This document shows, one piece after another, positions 62,781-64,000 of a stretch of 64,000 bases of DNA. The notes under the pieces were generated by a model that made no database searches, was not told the DNA's origin, and was given only the letters and a program-made list of their open reading frames with translations. The stretch comes from Paenarthrobacter histidinolovorans (GTDB lineage: Bacteria > Actinomycetota > Actinomycetes > Actinomycetales > Micrococcaceae): the NCBI RefSeq assembly GCF_014647595.1, contig NZ_BMPM01000001.1, positions 744,001-808,000 on the forward strand, written 5' to 3'. The position numbers and the translations under genes were made by a program. Position 1 is the first letter of the stretch. The number at the start of each line of letters is the position of its first letter.

Positions 62781-64000
62781 ATGGCGCGGGCAACACTGAG
62801 GATTTTTCTGGGGGCAGCACCTGGCGTCGGCAAAACCTACGCCATGCTCGAAGAAGCCCACAGGCTGCTGGGGCGCGGCGAAGACGTTGTGGTGGCGTTC
62901 GCCATGCACCACGGACGCGCCGACACCCAGGCACTCACCCAGGGGCTGGAGATCCTGCCCACCCGGACCATCGAATACCGGGGAAGCACCTTCGAAGAGA
63001 TGGACCTGGACGCGGTCCTGGCCCGGCGCCCGCACACCGCGGTCGTGGACGAATACGCCCACACCAACATTCCCGGAAGCCGTAACGGGAAACGCTGGCA
63101 GGACATTGAGGAACTGCTGGACGCCGGAATCAATGTCCTGTCCACCGTGAACGTGCAGCACCTGGCCTCCCTGGGCGATGTTGTCAGTGCCATCACCGAC
63201 GTAAAACAGGCAGAAACAGTCCCCGACGACGTCGTCCGCCGAGCTGACCAGATTCACCTGGTGGACATCTCGCCCGAGCTCCTCCGGCAGCGCCTGGGCG
63301 ACGGCAAGATCTACCACGCCGACAAAATCGATGCTGCGCTCTCCAACTACTTCCGCGTGGGCAACCTGACAGCACTGCGCGAACTGGCGCTGCTCTGGCT
63401 TGCCGACCGCGTGGACGAAGGTTTGGCACGCTACAGGGCAGAGAACCAGATCGAGGAAAGCTGGCCCGCCCGCGAGCGCATCGTCATCGGGCTGACCGGC
63501 GGAGCCGAAGGCGAAGTACTGATCAGGCGCGCCGCCCGGATCCTCAAAAGGGTGAACGGCGGCGACCTCCTGGCAGTCCACGTCCGCGCCGCCGACGGTG
63601 TTGCCGCCGAATCACCCCAGGACCTGGAAGCCCAGCGCACCCTGATCAAAGACCTCGGCGGCAGCTACCACACCGTCTCCGGAGAAGACCCCGCCAAGGC
63701 ACTGCTGGACTTCGCCCGGAGTGTGAACGCCACGCAGATCGTGGTGGGAGTATCACGGCGCAAATTCCCGGCGAGCCTGCTCAGCGGCGGGGTGGGAAGC
63801 CGTGTGGTCAGGGGATCCGGCGACATCGACGTCCACATGGTCTCCCACCCCCTGGGAGGCCGGGGCCTGGAGCGCACACGCAAACGCGACCTGGGGCGGG
63901 TGCGGGTAGCCGTTGGTTTTGCCATGGCCGTCATTGTCCCCGTGCTCCTGCAGTTGATGCTTGCCGCGGCGCCCTCGCACAACATCGCCACGGCCGTTCT
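62781..64000 (+). CDS. kdpD: Sensor histidine kinase KdpD (3' partial)
   Basis: The frame is open from the ATG at 62781 to the right edge (406 codons). It begins with the KdpD domain: Walker A GAAPGVGKT (11-19), VAFAMHHGRADTQAL and DEYAHTN, where most relatives have DELAHTN. A USP-type domain follows (about 240-365, IVIGLTGGAEGEVLIRRAAR), and the first membrane helix begins at the edge. The catalytic kinase part lies beyond the window. It senses K+ limitation or ionic stress and activates the kdp genes through KdpE. It lies 33 bp after kdpC. Confidence 0.93.
   Translation, partial: MARATLRIFLGAAPGVGKTYAMLEEAHRLLGRGEDVVVAFAMHHGRADTQALTQGLEILPTRTIEYRGSTFEEMDLDAVLARRPHTAVVDEYAHTNIPGSRNGKRWQDIEELLDAGINVLSTVNVQHLASLGDVVSAITDVKQAETVPDDVVRRADQIHLVDISPELLRQRLGDGKIYHADKIDAALSNYFRVGNLTALRELALLWLADRVDEGLARYRAENQIEESWPARERIVIGLTGGAEGEVLIRRAARILKRVNGGDLLAVHVRAADGVAAESPQDLEAQRTLIKDLGGSYHTVSGEDPAKALLDFARSVNATQIVVGVSRRKFPASLLSGGVGSRVVRGSGDIDVHMVSHPLGGRGLERTRKRDLGRVRVAVGFAMAVIVPVLLQLMLAAAPSHNIATAV

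Overview
The window is a high-G+C actinobacterial chromosome segment. Gene style points to the Micrococcaceae, most likely an Arthrobacter/Paenarthrobacter-like soil bacterium: frequent GTG/TTG starts, GGAGG-type ribosome sites, ATGA/GTGA overlaps, LAXTG wall-sorting signals, a bkdABC operon with a divergent Lrp-type gene, and kdpFABC followed by kdpD. This assignment is inference; no rRNA, tRNA or marker gene is present. No transposase, phage gene or CRISPR array was seen.

Layout. (1) 1-5.7 kb: a fructoside-utilisation locus with a partial LacI-family gene converging on a reverse-strand operon (binding protein, two permeases, GH32 hydrolase). Two copies of a CCTAACACGTGT operator lie upstream of the operon. 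(2) 5.7-19 kb: housekeeping and envelope genes: PAP2 phosphatase, acyltransferase-3, MFS exporter, two secreted proteins (one with seven cysteine-free chaplin-like repeats and a LAATG sorting signal), an MBL-fold enzyme, an S8 protease with five FG-GAP/VCBS repeats, a VOC protein with a divergent MarR regulator, and small lipoproteins including a decayed copy. (3) 19-24 kb: branched-chain 2-oxoacid dehydrogenase E1a/E1b/E2, an Lrp/AsnC regulator and a YdcF-like protein. (4) 24-44.9 kb: a large exopolysaccharide locus, mostly co-oriented and visibly lower in G+C. It holds a UDP-GlcNAc 2-epimerase, a Wzz/BY-kinase, glycosyltransferases, a pyruvyl transferase, a flippase, an acetyltransferase, GDP-L-fucose genes, a priming phosphosugar transferase broken by a one-base frameshift in an A5 run, a UDP-sugar dehydrogenase, a DUF4012 protein, a LANTG wall protein, a VanZ-like protein and an O-antigen-ligase-type polymerase. 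(5) 44.9-48.5 kb: two alpha/beta hydrolases, a membrane protein and two decayed 3' ends of a hydrolase paralogue. (6) 48.7-55.1 kb: a self-contained catabolic operon (metal-dependent amidohydrolase, polar-amino-acid-type ABC importer, GntR/FCD regulator, ornithine-cyclodeaminase-family enzyme) preceded by two GGTATRCC operator-like sites 85 bp apart. Its substrate is not evident. (7) 55-64 kb: a secreted FG-GAP protein, a TrkH/KtrB potassium transporter, and divergently a small peptide gene plus kdpF-A-B-C and the 5' part of kdpD.

Functional themes are import and hydrolysis of fructosides, assembly of a probably acidic, pyruvylated, fucose-containing polysaccharide, wall-anchored or secreted surface proteins, an uncharacterised amide/amino-acid catabolic system, and potassium homeostasis. 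The least explained items are the chaplin-like LAXTG protein, the frameshifted priming transferase, the GntR-amidohydrolase operon, the repeated hydrolase remnants and the peptide gene preceding kdpF.
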